Below, piece by piece: positions 24,791 to 33,968 of a DNA stretch of 64,000 nucleotides. The notes beneath the pieces are model-generated. The model worked only from the letters and a program-made list of their open reading frames with translations. It was not told where the DNA came from and searched no databases. Made by a program: the position numbers and the translations under genes. The stretch comes from CAYXAA01 sp964462985 (lineage in GTDB: Bacteria > Pseudomonadota > Alphaproteobacteria > Rhizobiales > Stappiaceae), in contig CAYXAA010000007.1 in the NCBI GenBank assembly GCA_964462985.1, positions 62,001-126,000 of the forward strand, in the 5' to 3' direction. Positions within the stretch are counted from its first letter, which is position 1; each line of letters opens with the position of its first letter.

Positions 24791-25441
24791 TCACCGTGCC
24801 TGATCCAGGATCCGCTTGCACTCCAGCAGTTCGAACAGGGTCGCCTGCAGCCGACGGATATCATCCTTCGACAGCTGGCCGTCGCGGATCTCGTACTTGT
24901 CGCCGAGGAAGCGCTCCATGAAGCGGAAGCCCGAGCGGTGGCTGGCATCTCGCGCCGGCGCCTCGTCGGGCAGGACGCCGCGCGGCAGCGGCTCGTCCGG
25001 CGGCGGGACGAGTTCCGACGGCTGAGGACGTGAGATGGGGTCCGGTTCGCTGCGGACCGGACGCATCGGCGCAACGGTGACGGGTGCGCTGCGCGGTGCC
25101 GGTGGCGCCGGTGCGTGCTCGGCCGGCCCCGGCACGGCCTCGACCGGCTCCGGCTGCAGCGTCATGGTGTCGCCGCGCCACACCTGCATGACAAAGCGCA
25201 CGCCCTGCTCCTTCAGGATGCGTTGCACGCCCTTGATGGTGTAGCCCTCGTCGTAGAGCAGATGACGGATGCCGCGCAGCAGGTCGACGTCGTCCGGCCG
25301 ATAGTAACGCCGGCCGCCGCCGCGCTTCAGCGGCCGGATCTGGGCAAAGCGCGTCTCCCAGAACCGCAGGACGTGCTGCGGCAGATCGAGGTCTTCTGCG
25401 ACCTCGCTGATCGTGCGAAAGGCATCGGGGCTCTTGTCCAA
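24791..25441 (-). CDS. MerR family regulator (alphaproteobacterial ihfA-linked type)
   Basis: 216-residue protein. The N-terminal MerR HTH (TISEVAEDLDLPQHVLRFWE, about residues 9-28) is followed by IRPLKRGGGRRYYRPDDVDLLRGIRHLLYDEGYTIKGVQRIL. The middle (about residues 90-160) is Pro/Ala/Glu-rich and low complexity, and the C-terminus is a helical segment (LSKDDIRRLQATLFELLECKRIL). Family members start MDKSPDAFRTIS, so the TTG at 25441 is the likely start; other in-frame starts are also TTG. It sits downstream of ihfA, fabH and plsX, a conserved order in this order of bacteria. Ligand and targets are unknown. Confidence 0.88.
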   Translation of the reverse strand: MDKSPDAFRTISEVAEDLDLPQHVLRFWETRFAQIRPLKRGGGRRYYRPDDVDLLRGIRHLLYDEGYTIKGVQRILKEQGVRFVMQVWRGDTMTLQPEPVEAVPGPAEHAPAPPAPRSAPVTVAPMRPVRSEPDPISRPQPSELVPPPDEPLPRGVLPDEAPARDASHRSGFRFMERFLGDKYEIRDGQLSKDDIRRLQATLFELLECKRILDQAR

Positions 25442-25693
25442 GGCTACCGCTCGACCTGCATGCTCTGGGCCGGCTCCGGAGGTCGTGCCGCAGTGGACCG
25501 GACCCGGACCCAATCGAGTTCATTGTACCTGAGCCGGTCATGTCCCGCGAGACAGGACCCGCCTCGACCGGCGATGCTTCGGTCGAACCTGACCGAAGAT
25601 CTGAACTTGCTCGATTCCACGGCGGCCGATCAAGCTGCTTCAGGCCAAGTGGACCGGAGGCGGCCGCAGATCTGGGCCAGCGGCACAGCGCGC

Positions 25694-26005
25694 CTAGTCG
25701 CCACCATTGAGCAAGGCGTCGTTTATCCGCTGCTTCAGAACGTTCGACGGCTTGAAGACCATGACGCGCCGCGGCGAGATCGGCACTTCCTCGCCGGTTT
25801 TCGGATTGCGCCCTATCCGCTCGCCCTTGGAACGGACAACGAAGGATCCGAAGGACGACAGCTTCACCGTGTCCCCGGTTACGAGCGAGTCGGCGATCTC
25901 CGACAGAACCTTCTCGACCAGTTCCGCCGATTCTGTCCGCGACAGGCCAACCTTCTGGTAGACCGCTTCGCATAGATCCGCCCGAGTGACCGTCCTATTG
26001 CCCAT
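25694..26005 (-). CDS. ihfA: Integration host factor subunit alpha
   Basis: 103-residue DNA-bending protein of the IHF/HU family, forming a heterodimer with IhfB. Recognised by TVTRADLCEAVYQKVGLSRTESAELVEKVL, then SSFGSFVVRSKGERIGRNPKTGEEVPISPRRVMVFKPSNVLK, which includes the beta-arm with its proline (RNPKTG). The ATG at 26005 follows AAGGAGGAGTC, an excellent ribosome site. It follows fabH by 171 nt. Confidence 0.96.
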   Translation of the reverse strand: MGNRTVTRADLCEAVYQKVGLSRTESAELVEKVLSEIADSLVTGDTVKLSSFGSFVVRSKGERIGRNPKTGEEVPISPRRVMVFKPSNVLKQRINDALLNGGD

Positions 26006-26176
26006 GACTCCTCCTTGGCCGAAATCGTTGATCACGGCTGAAACGGGGGAACTTTCCGCAAACGATCGATACGGTATTGGCTCTGCTGGGGGCGGTCAAC
26101 TACCGCGAGGCCGTAAAAGCCGAAATACGACCAATGGGCTAGCCCGGATCGCTCACCCTCCTGCGCCCGCGCCGCT

Positions 26177-27154
26177 TCACCAGCGCAACAGCGACGAGCC
26201 CCACGTGAAGCCGCCGCCCATGGCCTCCAGCATGACGGTATGGCCGCGCCGGATCCGCCCGTCCCGAACGGCAACATCGAGCGCGAGCGGGATGGAGGCC
26301 GCCGAGGTGTTGCCGTGCTGGTCGACGGTAACAACGACCTTCTCCGGCGCGATGCCGAGCTTTTTGGCGCTGGCGTCGATGATGCGCCGGTTGGCCTGAT
26401 GGGGCACGAACCAGTCGAGCGTCTCGGCGGTGATGCCGGTGGCGTCGAACGCGTCCTCGATCACGTCGGTAATCATCGAGACCGCGTGCTTGAAGACCTC
26501 CCGCCCCTCCATGCGCAGATGGCCAACTGTGCCGGTCGAGGACGGGCCGCCGTCGACGTAGAGTTTCTCCTTGTGGCGACCGTCCGAACGCAGATGCGAG
26601 GTCAGGACGCCGCGGTCGGCCGCGGTGCCCTCGCCCTCGATCGTATCGACCACCACCGCACCGGCGCCATCCCCGAACAGCACGCAGGTTGCCCGGTCCT
26701 CCCAGTCGAGAATCCGCGAGAATGTCTCCGCGCCGATCACCAGCGCCCGCTTCGAGAGGCCGCTGCGCAGATACGCATCGGCCGTGGCAAGCGCATAGAC
26801 GAAGCCCGTGCAGACGGCCTGGACATCAAAGGCGCAGCCGGTCGTAAGCCCAAGATCGGCCTGCACGGTGACAGCCGTCGCCGGAAACGTGTTGTCCGGC
26901 GTTGCCGTTGCCAGGATGATGAGATCGATGGTCGAGGCATCGACATCGGCCGCCTCGAGCGCCTTGCGCGCGGCGGCAAGCGCCATATCCGACGTCTTTT
27001 CGCCCTCGGCGGCGATATGGCGGGTCTTGATGCCGGTACGCTGGACGATCCACTCGTCCGAGGTGTCGACCATCTTCGCCAGGTCGTCGTTCGTCAGGCA
27101 CCGCGAGGGAAGATAGCTGCCCGTCCCCAGGATTACCGACCGCCTCACCTTCAC
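26177..27154 (-). CDS. fabH: 3-oxoacyl-ACP synthase III (beta-ketoacyl-ACP synthase III)
   Basis: 325-residue KAS III that condenses acetyl-CoA with malonyl-ACP to start fatty acid synthesis. The catalytic triad is visible: Cys115 in AVCTGF, His in FVPHQANRRI near residue 253 and Asn in DQHGNTSAAS near residue 283. The C-terminal LLEAMGGGFTWGSSLLRW is diagnostic. The start is a GTG at 27154 that overlaps the plsX stop (GTGA), so translation is coupled to plsX. Confidence 0.97.
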   Translation of the reverse strand: MKVRRSVILGTGSYLPSRCLTNDDLAKMVDTSDEWIVQRTGIKTRHIAAEGEKTSDMALAAARKALEAADVDASTIDLIILATATPDNTFPATAVTVQADLGLTTGCAFDVQAVCTGFVYALATADAYLRSGLSKRALVIGAETFSRILDWEDRATCVLFGDGAGAVVVDTIEGEGTAADRGVLTSHLRSDGRHKEKLYVDGGPSSTGTVGHLRMEGREVFKHAVSMITDVIEDAFDATGITAETLDWFVPHQANRRIIDASAKKLGIAPEKVVVTVDQHGNTSAASIPLALDVAVRDGRIRRGHTVMLEAMGGGFTWGSSLLRW

Positions 27155-28215
27155 CTGCCACCTTCTGATTCGACCGGCTGGCCGGCGAACCGGCCCCGAT
27201 GGTAATGCACGAGATCCTGCGAGATCTTGTGAATGAGTTCGTTGCGAACCATGTCGTAGGCGAGTTCCACGGCGCTGGCAAATCCTTCGGCATCGGTGCC
27301 GCCGTGACTCTTGATGACGATTCCGTTGAGGCCGAGGAACACACCGCCGTTGACCTTGCGCGGGTCCATCTTCTCACGCAGCCGATCGAACGCGCTCTTG
27401 GCGAACAGATAACCGATACGGGCAAGCAGCGTCCGATTCATTGCCGAACGCAAGTACTCGCCGATCTGACGCGCCGTTCCCTCGGCGGTCTTGAGCGCGA
27501 TGTTGCCGGAAAACCCCTCCGTGACCACAACATCCACGGTGCCCTTGCCAAGGTCGTCGCCCTCGACGAAACCGGCGTATTCCAGCGAGGCCAGTCCGGC
27601 CTCGCGCAGCAGGCGTCCGGCGGTGCGTACCTCCTCCAGGCCCTTGACCTCCTCGACGCCGATATTGAGCAGTCCGATCGTCGGCCGCTCTATCCCGAAG
27701 AGTGCCCGCGCCATGGCGCCGCCCAGGATGGAGAAGTCTATCAATTGCTGAGCGTCGGCGCCAATCGTGGCGCCCACGTCGAGCACGACGGACTCGCCGC
27801 GCAAGGTCGGCCAGATCGCCGCAATCGCCGGTCGCTCGATGTTGGCCATTGTCCTCAGACAGAATTTCGACATCGCCATCAAGGCGCCGGTGTTGCCAGC
27901 CGAGACCGCAACGTCGGCCTGGCCCGACTTCACCGCCTCGATCGAACGCCACATGCTTGAGCGCCAGCGTCCCTGCTTCAGGGCCTGACTCGGCTTGGCA
28001 TCCATAGACACGGCGACATCGCAATGATGGACTTCGGCGGTCTCGCGCAGGCGCGGATGCTCCGCCAGAAACGGCGCGATCATCGCCTCGTTGCCGAAAA
28101 GCTGAAAGCGAATGTCCGGACGCCGTTCCAGCGCGATTGCGGCGCCCGGAACCACCATTCGGGGCCCGGCGTCGCCTCCCATGGCATCGAGCGAGATCTT
28201 GACGGTTTTCGCCAT
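27151..28215 (-). CDS. plsX: Phosphate acyltransferase PlsX
   Basis: 354-residue enzyme making acyl-phosphate from acyl-ACP for phospholipid synthesis. Signatures: KISLDAMGGDAGPRMVV at the N-terminus, SAGNTGALMAMS near residue 105, RPAIAAIWPT, VVTEGFSGNIALKTAEGT near residue 242 and LGLNGIVIKSHGGTDAEGF near residue 306. The ATG at 28215 opens at MAKTVKISLD; the frame upstream is unrelated. The gene is coupled to fabH by a GTGA overlap and follows DUF177 by 265 nt, a gap in which I see no gene. Confidence 0.97.
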   Translation of the reverse strand: MAKTVKISLDAMGGDAGPRMVVPGAAIALERRPDIRFQLFGNEAMIAPFLAEHPRLRETAEVHHCDVAVSMDAKPSQALKQGRWRSSMWRSIEAVKSGQADVAVSAGNTGALMAMSKFCLRTMANIERPAIAAIWPTLRGESVVLDVGATIGADAQQLIDFSILGGAMARALFGIERPTIGLLNIGVEEVKGLEEVRTAGRLLREAGLASLEYAGFVEGDDLGKGTVDVVVTEGFSGNIALKTAEGTARQIGEYLRSAMNRTLLARIGYLFAKSAFDRLREKMDPRKVNGGVFLGLNGIVIKSHGGTDAEGFASAVELAYDMVRNELIHKISQDLVHYHRGRFAGQPVESEGGR

Positions 28216-28480
28216 GTCAGCGTCTGAAGAGTCTTTTTCTGTCCAATCGACGCGGAACTCCGGCATTCCACCGAGGAGCAGCGACCACAGCGGCGGCCAT
28301 CGCGAGCGGCGGGTCCGCAAACCAGTGATGCGATGGACAGGCTGGCATGCGCAACCGAGCGTCGGATTCAATCCACCGGGCGTTTAGCCGACGATCGGCC
28401 CGCCGGCGGGTGCGATCGATCCAGCGACGCGGAACATACCGGTTTCACGAGCCGTGACAACCGGATTCTGGCGAAGCCTC

Positions 28481-29044
28481 TTAGCCCTTCTCGTCATTCG
28501 ATCCGCGCTTCAAGCGGGCCAGCGCCGCAAAGGGTGACGGCCTCCGCTCCGGTTCCCCACCGTTCTGGCCATCGGCAGCCGCCTCTGGCACGGTGGCCCC
28601 GGCGGCGCGCGGGTAAGGATCAAGGGCCAGTGCAAACTGCTCGCAGGCCACGGCCCCCAGGTCGATCGTGCCGTCGACAATCGCGTCGGGAGGGTCATCG
28701 GCCTCGTAGTCGATCTCGATCTCGTCGGCATCCAGGTTTGGCTGCTCGCCTTCCGGCAAAAACGTTCGCTCGAACCGTTCGTCGAGAGTCGCGGCGACCG
28801 GCTCAAGCGTGACGACGCAGGGTTGGACGACCTCGGCCATCAGCCGGCCGGATATCGCGGCACCTTGGCGCCGCCACGGGCGGATCTCCAGATCGGCACG
28901 AAAGGCGTCGAGATCCAGAAGACCATAAGCGGCGATGATGGCCTCCTTTTCCTCGGTCGACGGCGTTACCTCGATGCGCAGCATCCGGTCGCCAAGGCGT
29001 CGCAGGTCGAATGGCCGTGAGACCGGGAATGCAATGTACGCCAT
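28481..29044 (-). CDS. DUF177 / YceD family protein
   Basis: 187-residue acidic protein of the DUF177 family, which in bacteria is usually encoded beside rpmF-plsX-fabH and has been linked with 23S rRNA accumulation. The conserved segment EVVQPCVVTLEPV (about residues 71-83) with its cysteine is the family core, followed by the acidic stretch EIEIDYEADDPPD. rpmF is not next to it here. The ATG at 29044 follows GGAAAGGAAACGG. It follows the bc1-complex chaperone gene by 57 nt on the same strand. Confidence 0.9.
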   Translation of the reverse strand: MAYIAFPVSRPFDLRRLGDRMLRIEVTPSTEEKEAIIAAYGLLDLDAFRADLEIRPWRRQGAAISGRLMAEVVQPCVVTLEPVAATLDERFERTFLPEGEQPNLDADEIEIDYEADDPPDAIVDGTIDLGAVACEQFALALDPYPRAAGATVPEAAADGQNGGEPERRPSPFAALARLKRGSNDEKG

Positions 29045-29101
29045 GTCCGTTTCCTTTCCGGGTTGCCGCTGCGCCCGTCGACGTCGCGGCCGCCGTTGCG
29101 A

Positions 29102-29647
29102 TCAGGCCGTACCTCCGTCTTCGGCCGGATCGATCCAGGTCACACGTCCCGCCAGCAGGTCGGCGACGGGCTGGCGCGCCAGGGCGGCGGCACTTTGCTC
29201 CATGTAAAGAGCGATCTTGTCGGCAGCGATCGGCTCGGGCGTGTCGGGGAACAGTATGCGTCCGAGTGCCCCGGACAGGGCATCATGGTCGCCATTGTCG
29301 AGCGCGGTGCTGTAGGCGGCCGCCCTGCCGTAAAAGGCCTCGGCCATCTTTTTCACTTTTTTGGGCACGGAGAGATCGCCGACGCCCATTTCGCGCAGAG
29401 AGCCGTCCATGTCGGTGAAGAACAGATCGAAGACCTGCTGGCCGAAGGCACTGGCCGTGTCGCCTTCGCCGCGCAAGCGGCGGAACACCAGGACGGCGTG
29501 AAGCACGATCATGTCGAACCGGGCTTCCACCGTGTCCGGAACCCTGAGTTCGGCGTAGAAATACGGCAATCGCGCCTGCGCCACGATCGCGCTGTAGAGC
29601 GCGGCCACGGCGGGATTGTCGCGACGCCGAAACCAACCGAACACCAT
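29102..29647 (-). CDS. Ubiquinol-cytochrome c chaperone family protein (CBP3/UQCC1-like)
   Basis: 181-residue protein with the CBP3 core: VAALYSAIVAQARLPYFYAELRVPDTVEARFDMIVLHAVLVFRRL (about residues 14-58), then VFDLFFTDMDGSLREMGVGD and VPKKVKKMAEAFYGRAAAY. The mitochondrial orthologue helps assemble cytochrome b into the bc1 complex; the bacterial role is assumed to be the same. The ATG at 29647 follows GAGGCGAGGA and removes an unrelated 88-residue extension. Divergent from bamE. Confidence 0.9.
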   Translation of the reverse strand: MVFGWFRRRDNPAVAALYSAIVAQARLPYFYAELRVPDTVEARFDMIVLHAVLVFRRLRGEGDTASAFGQQVFDLFFTDMDGSLREMGVGDLSVPKKVKKMAEAFYGRAAAYSTALDNGDHDALSGALGRILFPDTPEPIAADKIALYMEQSAAALARQPVADLLAGRVTWIDPAEDGGTA

Positions 29648-29821
29648 TCCTCGCCTCGCTTCGATACACGGGGGTTCCGGCGGCAGGCGATCTGGAAACA
29701 AAGCGATCGTCCGTGCCATCGCCGGGCCACAGTTGCCAAGTGGCCTAGCGCAGGTTAGGGACTTTGCCAAGAACAACGGCACGCGCCGGCGTAATGACGC
29801 ACGAACAGCGGGACTGGCAAC

Positions 29822-30262
29822 ATGAAGAGATGGATGCGGGGCGTGGTGACGGCGGGGTTGCTCGGACTTCCGCTCGGCGGCTGCTTCACGCAGACGCTCA
29901 CGCACGGACATGCGATTTCCCCGGACACGCTCCAGGAAGTGCAGGTTGGCTCCAGCCGCGAACAGGTCGAGCTGGTACTCGGTTCACCGTCTACGACGTC
30001 ACGGCTTGACGGTGATGCCTACTACTACATCTCGCAAATAACCGAGACGACGGCCTTCTTCCGGCCCGAGATCGTCGAACAGAGGGTGGTTGCTGTCTAC
30101 TTCGACGAGGACGGGTTCGTCCGCGACGTCGGCTATTACGGGCTGGAGGACGGCAAGGTCATCGACATCCTGACCCGCAAGACCCGCACCGGCGGCCGTG
30201 ACTACGGCTTCATCACCCAGATCCTGCGCGGCGCCACCAATCCGGGCCTCGGCCTGGATTAG
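29822..30262 (+). CDS. bamE: BamE/OmlA family outer membrane assembly lipoprotein
   Basis: 146-residue lipoprotein of the outer-membrane beta-barrel assembly (Bam) complex. The signal peptide MKRWMRGVVTAGLLGLPLGG ends before Cys21 (LGGC lipobox). The SmpA/OmlA domain is recognised by VQVGSSREQVELVLGSPS, GDAYYYISQ and VVAVYFDEDGFVRDVGYYGLEDGKV. The C-terminal tail (about residues 120-146) is typical of alphaproteobacterial OmlA, which links the outer membrane to the cell envelope. Divergent from the CBP3-like gene by 174 nt. Confidence 0.93.
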   Translation: MKRWMRGVVTAGLLGLPLGGCFTQTLTHGHAISPDTLQEVQVGSSREQVELVLGSPSTTSRLDGDAYYYISQITETTAFFRPEIVEQRVVAVYFDEDGFVRDVGYYGLEDGKVIDILTRKTRTGGRDYGFITQILRGATNPGLGLD

Positions 30263-30313
30263 GTGCGCCGGGCAATCGGGCCGGTGGACGCCGGAGTCCG
30301 GTCTCGCAATGCA

Positions 30314-30349
30314 AGAAGCGGAGGAAGGGCACGCCCCTCCTCCGCTTCT
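30314..30349. terminator. Long hairpin between convergent bamE and hppA
   Basis: Perfect 12-bp arms AGAAGCGGAGGA and TCCTCCGCTTCT enclose AGGGCACGCCCC, whose own GGGC/GCCC can pair further. It lies 52 nt past the bamE stop and 24 nt before the hppA stop, so it probably serves both convergent genes. Confidence 0.8.
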
Positions 30350-30372
30350 CCTATTCAGATCGCGGCGTTGTT

Positions 30373-32508
30373 TCAGCTATGTGCCAAAACGGCCAGCAGC
30401 AGCAGCGCGACGATGTTGGTGATCTTGATCATCGGGTTGACGGCCGGGCCGGCGGTATCCTTGTAGGGATCGCCGACGGTATCGCCGGTCACGGAGGCCT
30501 TGTGCGCCTCCGAACCCTTCATGTGGGTAACCCCGTCCTTGTCGGTGAAGCCGTCCTCGAACGACTTCTTGGCGTTGTCCCAGGCACCGCCGCCGGCGGT
30601 CATCGATACGGCGACGAACAGGCCAGTGGCGATCACGCCGAGCAGCATGGCGCCAAGCGCGGCAAAACCATCGGCCTTTCCGGCGATCGCACCGACGACA
30701 AAGAAGATCACGATCGGCGACAGCACCGGCAGCAGCGACGGTACGATCATCTCCCGAATCGCCGCCTTGGTGAGCATGTCGACGGCCCGGCCGTAGTCCG
30801 GCTTGTCCGTACCCTCCATAATGCCGGGCTTCTCACGAAACTGCCGCCGCACCTCCTCCACCACGGCGCCACCGGCGCGGCCGACCGCCGTCATTGACAG
30901 CCCGCCGAACAGGTAGGGCAGCAGACCGCCGAACAGCAGTCCGACGACGACATAGGGGTTCGACAGCGAGAAGTCGACCGCAACACCGTCGAAATAGGAG
31001 CCCGGCGCCGCCGAAGCGGCGAAGAACTTCAGGTCTTCGGTATAGGCGGCAAACAACACCAGTGCGCCGAGACCGGCCGAACCGATCGCATAGCCCTTCG
31101 TCACGGCCTTGGTCGTGTTGCCGACGGCATCGAGCGCGTCCGTGGTAACGCGAACCTCCTTGGGCAGGCCCGACATCTCGGCGATGCCGCCGGCATTGTC
31201 GGTGACCGGGCCGAACGCATCGAGCGCCACCACCATGCCGGCCAGAGCCAGCATGGTCGTCACCGCGACCGCGATGCCGAAAAGACCGGCGAGATTATAG
31301 GCTGCCAAGATGCCGGCAATGATGATGAGTGCCGGCAGAGCGGTCGCCTCGAGCGAAACGGCAAGGCCCTGGATCACGTTGGTGCCGTGACCTGTGACGG
31401 ACGCCTGGGCAATCGAGCGCACCGGGCGAAAGTTGGTGCCGGTGTAATACTCGGTGACCCAAATGATGAGACCGGTGACGACGAGGCCGACGAGGCCGCA
31501 GTAGAACAGGTCGCCCGCGGTGAAGGTCAGACCGGCCGAGGTGGTGTACTCGGTTGAGAAGCCGAGCCAGAACGCGGTGATAAGCAGCAACGCCACGGCC
31601 GAGAGCACGGCAGTGGCGATAAAGCCTTTGTAGAGGGCGCCCATGATCGAGTTGTTGGCGCCGAGGCGGACAAAGAAGGTGCCGATAATCGAGGTGACGA
31701 CACAGGCACCGCCGATCACCAGCGGCAGCAGCATAAGTTCGGTCGCGACAGCGCCGGTAAAGAAGATCGAGGCGAGCACCATGGTGGCAACGACCGTGAC
31801 CGCATAGGTCTCGAACAGGTCAGCGGCCATGCCGGCGCAGTCGCCGACGTTGTCGCCCACGTTGTCGGCGATCGTGGCCGGGTTGCGCGGATCGTCCTCG
31901 GGAATTCCAGCCTCGACCTTGCCGACGAGGTCGCCGCCGACATCGGCGCCCTTGGTGAAGATGCCGCCGCCGAGGCGGGCGAAGATCGAAATCAGCGAGG
32001 CGCCAAAGCCGAGGGCAACCAGCGCGTCGACCACCGTGCGGTCGGTGGGAGCGAACCCGAGGCCGGCAGTGAGAATCAGGAAGTAGACCGCGACGCCGAG
32101 CAACGCGAGGCCGGCGACGAGCAGGCCGGTGACGGCGCCCGCCTTGAAGGCGATCTCGAGCCCTGCGCCCAGAGACTTGCTCGCCGCCTGGGCGGTACGC
32201 ACGTTGGCGCGCACCGAGACGAGCATGCCGATGAAGCCTGCGGCAGCCGAGAGTACGGCACCGATGGCGAAGCCGACTGCGACCGCAATGCCCAGCAGCC
32301 AGATGCCCACAAAGAAGATCACGACGCCGACGATGGCGATCGTGGTGTACTGACGGGTCAGATAGGCTTGCGCGCCTTCCTGGATGGCGGCAGCAATTTC
32401 CTGCATTCTTGCGGTGCCAGCATCGGCAGCCATCACAGAGCGGATCGCCCAGACGCCATAGGCGATCGACAGCAGTCCGCACAACACTACGATTACAAGT
32501 TCGGTCAT
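30373..32508 (-). CDS. hppA: Membrane-bound proton-translocating pyrophosphatase, K+-independent type
   Basis: 711-residue, about 16-helix H+-PPase that pumps protons using PPi hydrolysis. The PPi-binding signature GGGIFTKGADVGGDLVGKVE spans about residues 180-199, followed by DDPRNPATIADNVGDNVGDC. The conserved C-terminal acidic loops include GDTVGDPYKDTAGPAVNP near residue 675-692. The subclass determinant region reads GNTTKAVTKG at 463-472: Lys467 and Thr470 are the K+-independent signature (K+-dependent enzymes have Ala and Gly there). The ATG at 32508 follows GGGGGGAGCA. Widespread in Hyphomicrobiales and Rhodospirillales. Confidence 0.96.
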   Translation of the reverse strand: MTELVIVVLCGLLSIAYGVWAIRSVMAADAGTARMQEIAAAIQEGAQAYLTRQYTTIAIVGVVIFFVGIWLLGIAVAVGFAIGAVLSAAAGFIGMLVSVRANVRTAQAASKSLGAGLEIAFKAGAVTGLLVAGLALLGVAVYFLILTAGLGFAPTDRTVVDALVALGFGASLISIFARLGGGIFTKGADVGGDLVGKVEAGIPEDDPRNPATIADNVGDNVGDCAGMAADLFETYAVTVVATMVLASIFFTGAVATELMLLPLVIGGACVVTSIIGTFFVRLGANNSIMGALYKGFIATAVLSAVALLLITAFWLGFSTEYTTSAGLTFTAGDLFYCGLVGLVVTGLIIWVTEYYTGTNFRPVRSIAQASVTGHGTNVIQGLAVSLEATALPALIIIAGILAAYNLAGLFGIAVAVTTMLALAGMVVALDAFGPVTDNAGGIAEMSGLPKEVRVTTDALDAVGNTTKAVTKGYAIGSAGLGALVLFAAYTEDLKFFAASAAPGSYFDGVAVDFSLSNPYVVVGLLFGGLLPYLFGGLSMTAVGRAGGAVVEEVRRQFREKPGIMEGTDKPDYGRAVDMLTKAAIREMIVPSLLPVLSPIVIFFVVGAIAGKADGFAALGAMLLGVIATGLFVAVSMTAGGGAWDNAKKSFEDGFTDKDGVTHMKGSEAHKASVTGDTVGDPYKDTAGPAVNPMIKITNIVALLLLAVLAHS

Positions 32509-32575
32509 TGCTCCCCCCAGAAAGGATGGTCCCCGTCGGTGGTTGTCGTTATGTGGCCGGGCATTGCGACCGTAT

Positions 32576-32597
32576 CTTGACTTTCTGTGTCGTCAAG
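32576..32597. promoter_or_regulatory. Inverted repeat CTTGAC-N10-GTCAAG upstream of hppA
   Basis: Perfect 6-bp arms in the 135-nt gap between the MFS gene and hppA, 68-89 nt before the hppA ATG. The upstream arm on the minus strand is TTGACG, a possible -35, but no good -10 lies 16-18 bp away. Either an operator or a promoter element; weak support. Confidence 0.35.
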
Positions 32598-32643
32598 ACG
32601 GTCTTTTCGCATTTGAGGCTTGCGGGCAACACGCGATGCGAAA

Positions 32644-33864
32644 TCAGGCATCCGCCGGGCGGCGGTCGGCGAGGACGAGCCAACCGAGCAACGCCAGGCT
32701 GAACGCGGTGAAGGGAAACACCAGCCAGTTGACCGTGGCCCAGCCGGACACGTGAAGCAGCTGGCCTGAGGAGAAGGACGCGGCGGCAACAAAGCCGAAC
32801 ACGAGGAAGTCGTTGACCGCCTGGACCGTGTTGCGCTCCGCGGGCCGATAGGTGTCGGTCAGCATCGCGGTGGCACCGATGAAGCCGAAGTTCCAGCCGA
32901 GGCCGAGCAGGATGAGCGCGGCCCAGAAATGCGCCACCTCGACCCCCATGAGCGCGACGATCGCGCAGCCGGCGAGCAGCGCCAGCCCGGTGGCAACCAC
33001 GCGCTCCTTGCCGAATCGGGCGATCAGCGAGCCGGTGAAGAAGCTCGGGCCGAACATGGCGAGCACGTGCCACTGGATGGCAAGCGCGGCGTCGGTCTGG
33101 GTCAGGCCGCATCCGATCATGGCAAGTGGCGTCGCCGTCATGACGAGGCTCATCAGTGCGTAGGAGGTGATCGCGCACGCGGCCGCCACGATGAAGCGGC
33201 GCTGACGCATGATCACGGTAAGTGGCCGTCCGCCCGTTCCCGCGGCACCGCGCGGCGGCCTTGGAACCGACAGGAAGGCCAGGACGATCGCCGATACCAG
33301 CGCAAGCCCGCCCTGTGCCAGATAGGTGCCGGCGAACAGCACAGGCGAGAACAGGTCCTTGGTCCAGATCACCGTTTGCGGGCCGATCACGCCGGCCAGC
33401 ACGCCGCCGGCCATCACCCAGGAGATCGCCTTGGGCTTGAAGGCCTCGCTCGCCGTGTCTGCGGCAGCGAAGCGGAACTGCTGGACGAAGGCGCCGACGA
33501 ACCCGCTGCCGAGCACGCCGAGGCAGAACAGCCAGAAGTCGCCGCGGAACACGGCATAGGCGGACAGGACCGAGGCCGCCACGGCAAACAGCGAGGCGCC
33601 GACGAACCCGGATCGGCGGCCGAATCGCTTCATGACGGCGCCTGCGGGCAATGTTCCGAAGGCAGTTCCAAGCACCATGCACGACACCGGCAGCGTCGCC
33701 AGCGACTTGTCGGCGCCGAGCAGGGCGGCGCCCACCAGCGAAGCGGTCGCGATCACGATCGAGGCGGAAGCGCCGCCGAGCGCCTGGGCGAACGCGAGCA
33801 GCAGCGCATTGCGCCGGGCGAGACCGTCGTCAATCATGCTCGCATCCGTCGCCGCGACCGTCAT
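32644..33864 (-). CDS. MFS transporter
   Basis: 406 residues with 12 predicted helices in two six-helix halves. The major facilitator loop 2-3 motif is visible as GAVMKRFGRRSGFVGAS near residue 75-91, and the second half has RFGKERVVATGLAL as the matching loop motif near residue 270. The fold resembles the group annotated as drug or sugar-phosphate MFS carriers of about 400 residues; no substrate can be assigned. The ATG at 33864 gives MTVAATDASMIDD. It lies 105 nt downstream of thiL on the same strand. Confidence 0.88.
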   Translation of the reverse strand: MTVAATDASMIDDGLARRNALLLAFAQALGGASASIVIATASLVGAALLGADKSLATLPVSCMVLGTAFGTLPAGAVMKRFGRRSGFVGASLFAVAASVLSAYAVFRGDFWLFCLGVLGSGFVGAFVQQFRFAAADTASEAFKPKAISWVMAGGVLAGVIGPQTVIWTKDLFSPVLFAGTYLAQGGLALVSAIVLAFLSVPRPPRGAAGTGGRPLTVIMRQRRFIVAAACAITSYALMSLVMTATPLAMIGCGLTQTDAALAIQWHVLAMFGPSFFTGSLIARFGKERVVATGLALLAGCAIVALMGVEVAHFWAALILLGLGWNFGFIGATAMLTDTYRPAERNTVQAVNDFLVFGFVAAASFSSGQLLHVSGWATVNWLVFPFTAFSLALLGWLVLADRRPADA

Positions 33865-33968
33865 CTCTGCGCCCTTCCGCACCGTTGATGGGTCGCAGAA
33901 TAGGCGAGCAGACCCCACGCGCCTACTCGGCTTTGAGCCGGTCCCATGAAACTATTTGATGCGTCCGA

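Noticed and set aside
24487..25074. 195-codon minus-strand frame between HicB remnant and merR
   Set aside because: Overlaps merR in another frame, Arg/Ser-rich with no domain; most likely chance.
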